Source: Zygnema cylindricum
Taxonomy: Eukaryota > Streptophyta > Zygnematophyceae > Zygnematales > Zygnemataceae
Direction: 5' to 3'
Assembly (NCBI GenBank): GCA_037447655.1
Contig: JBBHKE010002038.1
Location: 24,702-57,236 of the forward strand
DNA length: 32,535 nt
The position numbers were made by a program, and so were the translations under genes. Each line of letters begins with the position of its first letter. The first letter of the stretch is position 1. Positions 11,401 through 21,463 of this stretch are shown here, one piece after another. Below the pieces are notes generated by a model. That model saw only the letters and a list, made by a program, of their open reading frames with translations, searched no databases and was not told the origin of the DNA.

Positions 11401-14400
11401 TTTAATGAAGACCACTCTTGGTGTCCTTTTAAATAAATAAGTGGCCTAATGCTCACTTCGACACTCCCTTCCCTTGCTCCTCCATTCACATCAGTAGTTA
11501 CTGTCATGACATCTGCTTTCATTCCCAGCTCTTGACAGGCACCAGCTCGAGCCATGTTTATCATCTTGGAATAACCAGGGTCGGAAGCTGGAGTGAGTGC
11601 TGCTACCTTTATCGAGCGATACTGCCCCTCCGTAACCTGCTGTTCACATGAGTCTGAGCTTTTAACCTTATTATTAGAGTCTAAAAAACTGTGTGCTCCA
11701 TTGTCTATGTGCTCTTCTAACTGTGCTTTATTCTTTGCAGAGTCACAGTCGGAGGTGGCTAAGAGCTTGGCGTTTGAGCCAACAGTTTCCAATTGAGACC
11801 AAACATCCATCTCAGTCAATCGAGCAACTTTTCTGGGTAGTTTCTCTTGACAGACGGCCTTGTGTGTCGCGGAATCATCCGGTAATGAGTTCAATGTGGC
11901 TGTTCCATTGTCACAGGCACAACGTTCCTTCAGCGTTTGCTGTTCATAACCAATTTCTCTGTTGCAATCGGAAGTTGAACATACATTTTTACCCTTCTTG
12001 TTCGGAGACAGGCTAATAAATTGTGCATTTTTTTCTAGCATGCTGTCCGCTGATATTGTATCCTCGATTATCTCAGAAACGTCACAAATTCCGGAAGCTA
12101 CATCTGTTACACAAACTTCTGTTTCTGCATGAGTGCTGACTTCATCATTATGCAAAAAGCAGCTAACTTCGCTTTTCAAGACCTCCATGGCTATTGCCTG
12201 CAACTCTTTACTCGCAGCATCCTTTGGCTGAGTGATACATTTAGCAGTGCTGGATGAATCCACATCGAACGCTTCACTCTGCTTCTCACTCTGAAGCTGG
12301 CGAGTGGAACTGCGCACTGGCTCTTTGCGAGAGCCCAGAAATTGTTCCATCCCTTGCCATTCTTCTTCTATGCATTCGCCATGATCCTCTATTTGATCCG
12401 GTTTTTCTAGTTTGTTGTTTTCCGGTTCATGATCTGCCGATGTGCCAACGTTCACCACACCAGCCAACTTCTGTTTATTTGACCCAAGATGCAAGTCTGG
12501 AGGGTGTGGCTCGTATTCACTTCTTGACTGTTGCTGCTCCGTTTGATTAGCTGGGTCTATTTCTTGACCCTCATTTGGGAGCGACTTGGTTATTTGTTCC
12601 AATGACGCTTTTTCAATGACCTCGAAACTGGCATGCTGGTCAAATTGCTGCACGTCCTCTGCACGGCTTTTTGAAGCTTCTTTATTCAGATCACTGATAT
12701 CTCTTTCTGCAAGGTGCCAACCTTGCCACAAATGGTTACCAGCAACTTCAATGGTATCAACGCCCCTAATATCATCATCTATGCACCTCTCTATGGCCAT
12801 GTCCTCCGCAGCATTTGGGTCTTTACATATATCGCCATGGTTTCGCAGGTTAACTAAAACGACATTCTTTTCCTGCCTCGGTCTAGCACCATCCTCTAGG
12901 TATCCTGGCATTTTTCCAACTGTGCATACTGATGTTGTTCGGCTATGACTATGAATGTTTCCTCCCCCGTCTTTATTTGTCAAATTGTTAACTGATTCTG
13001 TTTCACACTGAAGTTTGAGCGCACCTTTCGGAAACAACCTAGAATCCATATTTCTCATTAGGGTGCCAACTTCAGCAGGCTGTTCTTGATTGGAACAATC
13101 TTGCTCGGCGATAACATGTTTGTCATTTCCATATGTTTCTTGTGCCCCCTGCTGCACAACGAGCAGGCTTTTTGATGTGACACTCTCTGTGTCCATTGTC
13201 ATGTCATCCGCATCCCTGACCACTGTACAGAAATTTTCATGGTTTTGTTGAAGATTACTCACAGCATCATTTTCCTGCCTATGGATAGCATCATCCTCCC
13301 AGTATCCCGGCACTTTACTAGCTATGCACATTGCCATTGATCTGCATTCAGTATCCCTGTTTTCTTCCCCATCTCTAGATGTTGAACTGTTAGATGATTT
13401 TGAACTATCGTAAAATTTGTGCTCCTCGTCTTGAAGCAATCGAGCTTCTTCATTGTCAGCTTCAGCTGGTCGCATCTCATTGGAACAATCTTGCTCGTCG
13501 ATGACATATGCGTTGTTTACGAGATGGTCTTGAAGATCTGCAAGGTTCTTGACACGTGCGTCCTGCTGAAGAGCAAGAATCTCTTTAGATTTCGGAACCT
13601 GCTCCACTGAAACTAATAGCTGTGTACATTGGTCAACTTGATTGCTCATGTATCGTGATACACCATCTGCCTGGTCAACAGGTTCAGGTTCATCTCTCCT
13701 CTGTGGATCACTTGAGTCTTCGTGAAACATGTTATTTAATGAACTTTGCAGACTCACAACAGCAGTAGAACAAATTTTCCTTGACATTTGTACAGAGTTC
13801 TGCTCGTAATGCTTTGGACAATGTTTGACATCATCAACTGCATCAGGAGCTGTTCTATCCAAATACTTGTCTTTATGTTCAGGTATGGATTTGCTTGTGG
13901 TGTTGCTCTCATTCACTCCCTCCAGATAATTCCTGCCTATTGAATCCTTTGGCAACAAACAGTCGGCTCCCTCTTCTAAAGATGACATTCCTTCCATGGA
14001 CAAACTGACTTCTATCTGATAAGGGTGCCGTTCAACAGCCTGCTTGACAACCGCAGAGCCATAGTTTTGGACGGCTATCTGCATGAATATGCTCAAGGCA
14101 AAAACAAAAAAGTGAATTCAGAAGTGATGCAAAACAGTAAATTCAGAAATTACACGCGTGTTCATTCTCATGTTACGTTCCCAAGGTACATCATTACTAT
14201 TCTATTCTATATTCTGAATCGCACTTACATGTGCACAAATAAATGTGAAGGAAAGCTAGGATCTGGTTCGATGTGGCTAAATCCACAAAAGTTTAACACA
14301 AACACACGATTCTCCTTCATATGTGGCAAAGTATGCCAGGAGCTGATAGACAGTCTTAAAACTTTCTTTTTAAGAATTCTGAAAATTGGAAAATTATAAT

Positions 14401-15582
14401 TGATTCTACCTGCTCTTCCTCTGCTTTGTTGTTGTCGTCGTTATTTTTTGTCTCATCCTCCAGACTTGCGCTACTTGTCCAGGTTGGATGTGTGTCTGTC
14501 ATGCTTATAACTACATTATGTTGAGGTGTTTCGGTCACACCATCTGGTTTGTAACAATCCAGCATATGCAAGGAAGCCCCAGGTTGGTCTCCGTTACCTG
14601 GATACATAGACAAAGCATGTGAAAGAATTCATTAGGGAACTCTATTTGGCAAATTTAGCCTGTCATTCGCTTGGCTATCGCCCTGTTTGATTACCAGCAA
14701 GTAAAGCCAGATATTGACGGCTTTCCTTCATTATTACCTCCACCATGTGCTCCGAGAATAATTTCTGGATCAACTTGCTGAGAGCTGGGACCTGGAGGAT
14801 CAGCTTCGGGCAAGGCCGTACATGGCGTTTCTGCTTCATTGCCGCAGTGCACATTCGGTGTGTCCTCATTTAATGTAGGAGTGTCAGTGTCAACATGACT
14901 AGAATCCCCGTGTCTAGAGGCAAAGCCTTGCCCTGTCAAGTGCCTGAAATGTCCTGTTTCATCTAGACTGCTCGCTATCTTCCTCTGCTTCAATTCATAT
15001 CCTCCGTCACTGGTGCCTTTACTCCATTCTTGTGTTGAGTTTTCTTCATCAACATCCTGATAGAGAGATAATGATCCTGAATTATCTGAATCTCCGTCAA
15101 TCTGCAAGAGAAGAAGAAACTAGATATGCTCTTATTTGAAACCTTGCGAATTGTATGTACAAATCAAGTCAGTGCATGCCGAAGGTACTTAAAACATCAT
15201 TTTTTGGCACTATTTGTTGGGATAATTGTTGCATATTTTGATCCCTCGGTATTAGTCATACACAACATGTCCTTTTCAAAGTAAAAATAAATTCCGATTG
15301 CACGTAGGCTTTGCTTGTCATCTTTATCATAGCATTTACATGTCCACAAGCGCTGAACGACTGAAGACAGTTGAAGCTGCAGAGCATAAACATTTTTGAC
15401 AAATGAGCGTGCATTTTCATCGTTGACCAGCGCCGGGTAGGTATACATACATCAAATTGACCATTACCAGAATTTCCACCCAAAACCTGTGTTGCAGCGA
15501 GGGCTTCAGTGGCAGATATCCGTGCCGGAGAATCTTCACGAGCTTTACCGGAATTGGTCCAACCAGGTAGCCACCAAGACAT
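4589..15582 (-). CDS. Giant PHD-finger and telobox-MYB nuclear protein, 10 exons, 2,632 aa
   Basis: Exons in transcript order: 15582-15451, 15101-14738, 14597-14410, 14078-9777, 9405-8182, 7567-6265, 6097-6022, 5921-5841, 5486-5396, 4726-4589. All introns are GT-AG, all phases agree, and the CDS totals 7,899 bases. The start is ATG 15580-15582, just inside an acceptor (TTTCAG), so a 5' untranslated intron is likely; a further coding exon cannot be excluded. Residues 229-1662 come from one 4.3-kb exon of acidic, Ser-rich, probably disordered sequence. PHD fingers lie at about 2020-2064 and 2276-2325, basic NLS-like patches at 2361-2383, a VKTE sumoylation-like motif at 2545-2548, and a MYB domain with the telobox VDLKDKWRN at 2615-2623. 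Plant proteins pairing PHD and telobox MYB domains are known, and a chromatin or telomere-repeat binding role is inferred. The acceptor of the eighth exon is the least certain boundary. Confidence 0.82.
4727..5395 (-). repeat. Last intron with duplicated acceptor block and MITE-like terminus
   Basis: The 16-base block at 4726-4741, which on the minus strand is the pyrimidine tract and AG of the last acceptor, recurs exactly at 4866-4881. A second pair (about 4785-4843 and 5115-5183) shares the CGATTCACG(G/A)TG and AGCTTGCAGGAAGATGGC blocks. The ACGATTCACGGTGTA end at about 5150-5165 matches the TACACCG element termini found at 16-21 kb, so a mobile element probably contributed. Confidence 0.6.
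6803..6952 (-). other. Second PHD-type zinc finger (C4HC3)
   Basis: Residues 2276-2325, inside exon 7567-6265. Ligands in order: C2276 and C2279 (CSIC), C2292 or C2293 and C2298 (CCAAPGC), H2303 and C2306 (HSQC), and C2322 and C2325 with the preceding Trp (WICTAC). The C-x4-C spacing of the second pair (CxxPGC) resembles PHD variants seen beside MYB domains in plants. Chromatin reading is the family role; the histone mark cannot be predicted. Confidence 0.82.
8200..8334 (-). other. First PHD zinc finger (C4HC3)
   Basis: Residues 2020-2064, at the end of exon 9405-8182. Ligands C2020, C2023 (CTVC), C2035, C2038 (CETC), H2043, C2046 (CHMDC), C2061 and C2064 (CDNC), with the conserved Trp two residues before C2061, form a complete canonical finger. 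The exon ends six residues later in phase 0, so the finger sits at an exon boundary. Confidence 0.92.
12792..13571 (-). repeat. In-frame 130-codon internal duplication in the giant exon
   Basis: Residues of about 398-527 and 528-657 are two diverged copies, 390 bp apart. Anchors are VIDEQDCSN versus VIAEQDCSN and KVPGYWEDD versus KMPGYLEDG, followed by RQEN versus RQEK. At DNA level the block GGAACAATCTTGCTCG recurs at about 13482 and 13092. The period is a multiple of three, so the frame survived. Confidence 0.85.
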
Positions 15583-15583
15583 A

Positions 15584-16185
15584 CTGAAAGATGGCAGTTA
15601 TTCTGATCACAGAATGCAAATATCCAACATGACAACCAAAATTGTCAGGGAGAAATAGAAATTCAGGTAAATGGTTTGAATACCAAGGCAAGTCAGCATT
15701 GTTCTTCAGATAATGATTCAAGAAATGTATTGTTTGGTGCAACAAGCTGACACAATGTTGTATTTCAAAAAAGTAAATGTTTTACATTCCTTTTCCATCT
15801 TCTGTTGTCATGATAGTGTTGCCAACACGCGACTATCTTCCTATAACCACTAACATTTGTCCCGATGATCCCTACAAAGCATATTTGCAAATCACATGCA
15901 TTTGGTGCCTGCACTTACGAGCATTCCCTGCAGGCTGACGTTCAGAAGCTGCTTGACGCCTGACACTTACGACTTCTTACTAAGGAAACTGCTCCTGCTC
16001 TAACACTTACGGTGTGAAGCGTTCTCTCAGCAGCGTAGACTTTTTCGACAGCTGTTGAGGTTCTGGACAGGTATAGCAATTCTTCTGCGTTTCTTTTAAG
16101 CAGGTGCAAAACCACAAGCAAACGAGAGCTCTCCAGTTCTGCGATGTCCAGGATCCACATCATATGCAAAAGAGTATTTATTCCA
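15584..16185 (-). promoter_or_regulatory. Probable 5' leader intron, untranslated exon and promoter of the PHD-MYB gene
   Basis: An acceptor abuts the start codon at 15583, so a spliced leader is expected. A strong donor (CACACC-GTAAGTG) at 16010 would end an untranslated exon of about 140 bases, and a TATA-like AATAAATA (minus strand) lies near 16175-16182. Two more GTAAGTG donors occur at 15970 and 15918. The frame through 16011-16160 is open but has no in-frame ATG ahead of the chosen start. Confidence 0.35.
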
Positions 16186-16358
16186 TTCCTACGTCGAATT
16201 ACGACAATCGAATTTAAAAGCTAGGTTTTCAAAAATGCATGTTTTGTTACTGCGTTGCAGTCAAATCAATTGGGCTCGCCGATGTGCTTATTAGGCTACG
16301 TTACAAGGTGTGTCTGCACAAAAATATATTATGTAATTGACTGTCATCGGCGGTCTGC
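16186..16358. other. Upstream intergenic DNA, nothing specific
   Basis: A short stretch between the presumed promoter and the first mobile-element terminus. No motif is recognised. Confidence 0.4.
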
Positions 16359-16446
16359 TACACCGCCCGTCGTTATTAATTAAACCTTATTCGGTCGGGA
16401 CTTTTTTTGGCCCAAAAATCACAAGTTACAATACACCGTGAATTGC

Positions 16447-16988
16447 TACACCGCGAATCGTTATTAGTGTCAAAGTTTAAATAGTGTTGAAGAAAATTTA
16501 CCGTACTTTATGCTAATTAAGAATTTGATTTTTTTTTTTAAAAAGGTGTATTCTAATTTCGGCGTTAATGCTAATTTGAGAACAGCAAAAATGGAATATT
16601 CGCCGTACGATTATATACATTAATATATGTTTTCGTACAAAATATTAGAAAGCGTACCCCGTCGCGACTTTAAAATATCCGTACATGCCATACTAGTTTA
16701 CGTGTTAGACTAATCCCGTTTTTTCGAGCGCACGTTCCTATGCGTGCGCGTCTGATTTAATTCATTTTTTGTAAATTTTCACTTGAAAAGGTACATTTAT
16801 GTACGGCATGACATAAGCCGTACACCATACTATCTCGATTTTACTGTACTTTCGGGCTTTACGCTACTTTGTACGGTACCTTAATTAACGTCAAGGAAAA
16901 ATTAAAATCATGTATCCTATTTGAGGGAAAAAAAACAAAATTATAAGAACCCAAATTAATGACTTTGACAATAACGATTCGCGGTGTA
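16447..16988. mobile_element. Innermost TACACCG-family MITE, 542 bp
   Basis: Terminal inverted repeats begin TACACCGCGAATCGTTATT on both ends (right end read in reverse complement) and continue as GTCAAAGT with a 4-base offset. Its right 150 bp match 21464-21640 in reverse orientation, which shows that the family is dispersed. No coding frame is present. Confidence 0.8.
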
Positions 16989-16991
16989 TTA

Positions 16992-17651
16992 GGGCGTGTC
17001 CCCATGTAACCGATATTTTGAAACGTTATTTTGGAATTTAGCGCTGATTTTACGGTGTACTTTTCAAAGTGTGCCTATGTGAATCGTTACTTGCGCGTTC
17101 ATTATTTTGAATATGTGGCAGCTGTACACGTCGCCAATACTTGCGAAACCCAAACTGCTGACATTTGTACGCCGCAAAGAGCTCCTGACATACTGGGACA
17201 ATTGTCGACGCCGACTGTCATTTGTTGACGCCCACACGTGAACGACATAAGCAATCGCCTACGTCTACAAAATGACATTTGTAGACGCCCACAAGTGGAC
17301 AACATAAGCAAACGGACAAACAATTTTTTTGTTCGTGTATTCTCCCAACAGCAAAAAAACAAATGAAAACTTTTGACGCGTGCAACCCAAGATTTCTATT
17401 CGTCAATAGGGTAGTATTTTGATTAAAAGCAGGTCGCGATTTGATTTCATTGCAAGTGTGAAGATGAGCTGGAAGTGGGTCGCGATGATAATACTGCCAA
17501 AATCGCCGTACCTTTCAAGTTCCAAGATGACGCAAAATGTATTTGAGTTTTTGCCCATTTTTCGTACGGCGTAATATTTTCAAGTAGGAAGTCCCATTTT
17601 CTGTGTAAACGACGGAAAAAAACCATTACTTGAACACATGGGGACACGCCC
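16992..17651. mobile_element. PIF/Harbinger-like MITE, 660 bp
   Basis: A perfect 16-bp terminal inverted repeat GGGCGTGTCCCCATGT is flanked by TTA on both sides (16989-16991 and 17652-17654). The 3-bp TTA duplication and GGGC termini fit PIF/Harbinger (Tourist-type) elements. It inserted at the TTA directly adjoining the end of the 542-bp element. It has no transposase frame. Confidence 0.85.
17158..17334. repeat. 57-bp tandem repeat inside the MITE
   Basis: Two adjacent copies start at 17221 and 17278 (TTTGT(T/A)GACGCCCACA, then GACATAAGCAA or AACATAAGCAA), with a partial third beginning near 17158. Confidence 0.6.
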
Positions 17652-18146
17652 TTAGTGTTAATGTTTTTTTCGTCTCTTTAAACGTCTTCTCTCCGTACAC
17701 GCATGTCGGTTCTTAGATCTGACGGTTTCGATTGAAAGCTAAGATTCTCAGCTTCCGATTGACGGTCTCAAATTGAAAATCGGACAAAAGCGTATAGAGA
17801 AAATATATTTTAATTGGCGAAATATTATAAACACTAATAGCGATACACGGTGTAGAGTTAACAACACTTTTTAAGGACTTAAATCGTAATGTGCCACGTC
17901 ACTTGGCATTAAATTAATATTATTGATTCTAGTTCTGCATTAACACTAATAGATCCTTAACGCTAATAACGGTGGACGGTATAGCATTCTTGCAAACCTT
18001 TGTTGAAACTTGAAAACAAGGGAATTGATCATGACAATGACTGTTTTGGTTGCAGACAATCACTTTTTGTCTTTGCGTGAGCTCCACGGTGAGAGCACTT
18101 AGTCGCAAAATTGAAATTTAATCGTCTAAGTGTTACATTGAACTTA

Positions 18147-19158
18147 GGGCACTTTCCCATGTGCTAAAGTTACAGTTATTTTTTGTCGTTTTCCACTATA
18201 ACTTGGAAAAAACGAGAAAATTTGCAGCCGTACCAAAAAATTGAAATTACCACCGTACAAGCTGCATTAGCTTGAAACTTTAACTGTACTGCAGTTTGTC
18301 GTCTACGGCGATGTAGTTTGTCGTCTAGCGCGTTTCGACCCACTTCCGCGTCCTTCCAACTCATCTTCAAACTTTAAATAAAATCACCTTGCGAGGTGAT
18401 TTTAAATAAAGTTTCACGACGTGAGCGAATATGCATATGATTTCACACGCGTCGGAGGCATTTGACAATTTAAGTGCGCGGAGTACCAAAAAAAAAACCC
18501 ACCGCATGTTTCCAGCCTGTGCGTGACTTTTTTCCGTGCCCTTTTTTTCGTACAGGGGTCGTGGAGGGGTCTCAACCAACGGACGCCATTTCGCAAAAGT
18601 GAAGTCTGTGAAAGCACCTCTCTCTCTCTCCTTCTCCCACGACCAAGTCTATCTCACAGTTCTTGCAACGAAAAACGTCAATTATGGTATCAACTAAAAT
18701 ATCTCTGAAAACGATTTCTTTTAATTATCTTTAGGCGTATTTTGATGGCAAGTAGAGTGAGAAAAAATAAAAAAAATCAATCGGGAAACCATGGCAGAAA
18801 AGTTTTAGAATTTGTGACGTCGGCGTTGTCATAGTTGAGCGTGACTTGCGTGACGTCACAATGTCACAAACCCTAATCATCTGCATTGCCTCCACGTCGA
18901 CAACGTGGCGTACAAACATTGCGAAGTGACAGAAACGGTACAGCGTGCGGGTGGACGTCTGAAATTAAAACTGATTGGAAGTTTCGTAACATTGTGTAAC
19001 GTTTATTTGTCACATGTTTCGTTACATGTCTATGGTTGTCACTTTTTGAAGTAACAAGTTATTTACGCTTACATCGGAATGCTCTGAAAGTTGTACGGAA
19101 AATCTTCACGAGAAACAAAGTTACAAGATTAAAGTTTCGATTACATGGGAAAGTGCCC
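18147..19158. mobile_element. PIF/Harbinger-like MITE, 1,012 bp
   Basis: A perfect 16-bp terminal inverted repeat GGGCACTTTCCCATGT is flanked by TTA at 18144-18146 and 19159-19161. The ends resemble those of the 660-bp element (GGGC...CCCATGT), and an internal block (CGACCCACTTCC, then CTCATCTTCA) is shared in opposite orientation, so both belong to one family. A perfect 10-bp hairpin (AAAATCACCT, loop TGCG) lies at 18380-18403. No transposase is present. Confidence 0.87.
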
Positions 19159-19560
19159 TTAGACGCAAAATGAAACGAAACCTCTTTAAACTAGAATACT
19201 ACAAGTCTTGTACGGAAATATTAAACCGCACGAAACGAAATAAACTTTGTACACTGTAATAAAACAAACCGGCGTAAAAATATCAATTGAAATTAAATGA
19301 AAAAAATGCGCGTCGTCATGCGCGACGAAATCAAGCCACACTATCTACGATTCAACATTTTTACATTGACAGCAAAATTTCGTTTCGTGCGTTTAAATAT
19401 TTCCGTACAAAACTTACAGTAGTTCAGTTTAGCTTAAAGAGGTTTTTTTCAATTTGCGTCTAAGTTCAATGTAACGCTTAGACGATTAAATTTAAATTTT
19501 GCAGCTAAGTGCTCTCACCGTGGAGCTCACGTAAAGATAAGAAGTGAGTGTCTGCAACCA

Positions 19561-19805
19561 TTTTATTTACATGTGGTTGCCGCAGTTTTGTTACCGTAAA
19601 CGTTCGCCGACCGTGTGAATTGCTAATTTTATTATGACGGTCGACATCCGCAAGCGCGACAAAATTTTAAGCGGTTGAAACAATATTTTGAAAGTCAAAG
19701 TTGTCCAACCGATTGAGCATCAAAATTTTACTCAACGGTACTTTATTTGTACCAATATGTATTTCAAACGTATATTTTTTGACAAAGTGACGTAAGTGAC
19801 TGTGC
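19561..19805. mobile_element. 245-bp insertion flanked by GCAACCA
   Basis: It interrupts the right arm of the foldback element between GCAACCA (19554-19560) and GCAACCA (19806-19812), while the left arm is continuous at that point. The 7-bp direct repeat looks like a target duplication. No terminal inverted repeat or known family is recognised. Confidence 0.6.
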
Positions 19806-19941
19806 GCAACCAAAACAATCACTGTCATGATCAATTACCGTAAACAATCAGCAATCGTCTCATTGCAATTATGAGCTTTCGGTCGGCAGAGTCGAACTGT
19901 GTCCGAAATGTACTAAGAGCGTTGTTCTATTAGGCGGTCTC

Positions 19942-20545
19942 AATAAACGTCAAAAATTCGTTTACTGAATATATCGTTCCATTGTGTCGTGTCAGTAACC
20001 GACATTAGTTTTGCGTGGCACACTATGATTTGTCCACGTAATAGATGGATGCGATTTTGGTAATCTTCAAATAATCTCCAACAGCAAATTCTGACCACAT
20101 ATTTGTACCAGCGAAGGTAAGAGTGACTCGTACGACGTATTGAATAAAATCTGTACGGGCGGACGAAACTTAAGATTTTTAAAAGCGTACGAAAATGTCA
20201 GAATGGTTAGTGGATGGCAACAGAAGCGTGAAACAATATCATCGGTCAAATATTTTCTTGCGCCTTCCGGTGGCCTCGTATCTTCCCTGGCGGAAGGCGC
20301 AAGTCATATGCGACGTGTACCCAGTTGGTCGCGCGATCGTCGTGGATATTTGTTCACTTTTCCACAAGGCATGATGTTATTCATTCAAGCGCTAAGAATT
20401 GACCTACTCCAGGTCACTTGTTGCGAACTGAAAGTGTCAGGCGATGGCGTATCCGATTATGCATCCGACGGTCCACGTCTACGCCCATAATCGTGGAGAA
20501 TCAAATCGCTCATTCAGTAGACTTGTTTGTTTGACATTTTGTTTT
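19942..20545. mobile_element. Possible degenerate inverted-repeat element
   Basis: The left side (AAACGTCAAAAATTCGTTTACTGAAT is split by mismatches) resembles the reverse complement of the right side near 20505-20545 (ATGTCAAAC, CTACTGAAT). A further weak match (GGATGC...ATT..GG) lies inside each end. A perfect central hairpin sits at 20257-20303. The 116-codon plus-strand frame across it (20140-20490) is not convincing. Confidence 0.35.
20257..20303. repeat. Perfect 13-bp inverted repeat with 21-base loop
   Basis: CTTGCGCCTTCCG at 20257-20269 is exactly complementary to CGGAAGGCGCAAG at 20291-20303. It is GC-rich in AT-rich surroundings. Confidence 0.85.
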
Positions 20546-21245
20546 TTTTGGTACGGCACTATACGACAAAGTACGGCTTTCAGTAAACAACGATATTTTT
20601 TCCCTCATGGAACCTTATCCTAAGTACAATATCTAACAATCGTGTCGTACGTTGTATTTTCTTCTCTGTTGTACTTTTTTATGCACAGTACTTTTTTTTC
20701 ATGCGATGTACTTTTTTTTCATGCGCTAAGGCTGGGGTATCGTCAAGGTCTCTGTAATTGTACGCACAACATTCCTAACTGTAATATTTAGGACAAGGTG
20801 CCATCGTGTATTTCTGTAAAGCTACGTCTCCTAATTTGATAAGTTGAAGGTGTTATACTAAAAATCGTCCAAGATTTCACAAACCGACCAATTAAATGTA
20901 GAATTTGTACTTTCGTACTCTGTCACATGTACGATATATGCGTACTATGTTATTTGTACCACTGAAGTCCCCTTTTCTTTGCAGCCACTATGTTTTCAAC
21001 GGCTCGCTTTTCCAGCCATTATCTTTGCGAAACGAAAACTTGAAGCGCGGGAAACGAAAGCTGAAGGGAAGGCAAAAGGATTTGAAGGAGACAACCTTCT
21101 GGCAAAGATTATCTGGTGGATTTTAGTGGACTTGCATCTACCTTGTCAGAACCACACGTAATCTTTACGACGTGTGAAAATTTTGGTGGTACACCATTGT
21201 CTTGCGAATCCACACCATCCACGTGGAAAAATTCTATACATTTTG
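20546..21245. other. Intergenic, GTAC-rich DNA
   Basis: No gene is recognised. Two adjacent copies of GTACTTTTTTTTCATGCG lie at about 20690-20728. Confidence 0.4.
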
Positions 21246-21462
21246 TACACCGTGTATCGCTTTCAGTGTTAATATTATGTTCGCCGCTTAAAACATCTTT
21301 TTTTCGTGCACTTGTCCAATCCTCAATTTTAAATCGCCAATCGGAAGTTGAAAATGCTACCTTCCAATCGCAACCGTCAGAACCACAAACTGACAAGGGT
21401 GTACGAAGAAAAGATGTTTTAGTTGGCAAAGAAAACATTAACCCTAATAGCGATACACGGTG
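21246..21462. mobile_element. TACACCG-family MITE, about 215 bp
   Basis: The left end TACACCGTGTATCGCT, followed by AGTGTTAAT and AAAACATCTTTT, is mirrored at the right end (GATGTTTT, ATTAACC, AGCGATACACGGTG). Reading frames on both strands across it are by-products of the inverted repeat. The right end abuts another family member. Confidence 0.78.
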
Positions 21463-21463
21463 G

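Larger units (their letters stand above)
16359..17983. mobile_element. Outer TACACCG-family element of a three-level nest
   Basis: The left end TACACCGCCCGTCGTTATTA and the right end (reverse complement TATACCGTCCACCGTTATTA) form a diverged terminal inverted repeat. A second pair lies inside (16432 TACACCGTGAATTG with 17855, reverse complement TACACCGTGTATCG), and a third inside that (16447-16988). No transposase is encoded, so the elements are non-autonomous. The TA at each outer end could be the target duplication, as in Tc1/mariner-type elements; that class is inferred. Confidence 0.6.
18023..19836. mobile_element. Foldback element with arms of about 200 bp, carrying two later insertions
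   Basis: The left arm (18023-18146, resuming at 19162-19242) is the inverted copy of the right arm (19376-19560, resuming at 19806-19836). Shared blocks include TTGATCATGACA, GAGCTCCACGGTGAGAGCAC, TAATCGTCTAAG and CGCACGAAACGAAAT. The left arm is split by a 1-kb MITE and the right arm by 245 bp. The reconstructed unit is about 550 bp with a loop of about 130 bp and no coding capacity. Confidence 0.85.

Noticed and set aside
9726-14096. The 1,456-codon frame as a separate intronless gene
   Set aside because: It begins with TTG upstream of a good acceptor (14079-14080) and ends past a strong donor (CAA-GTAAGT at 9776). Its ends match the phases of flanking exons, so it is the central exon of the larger gene.
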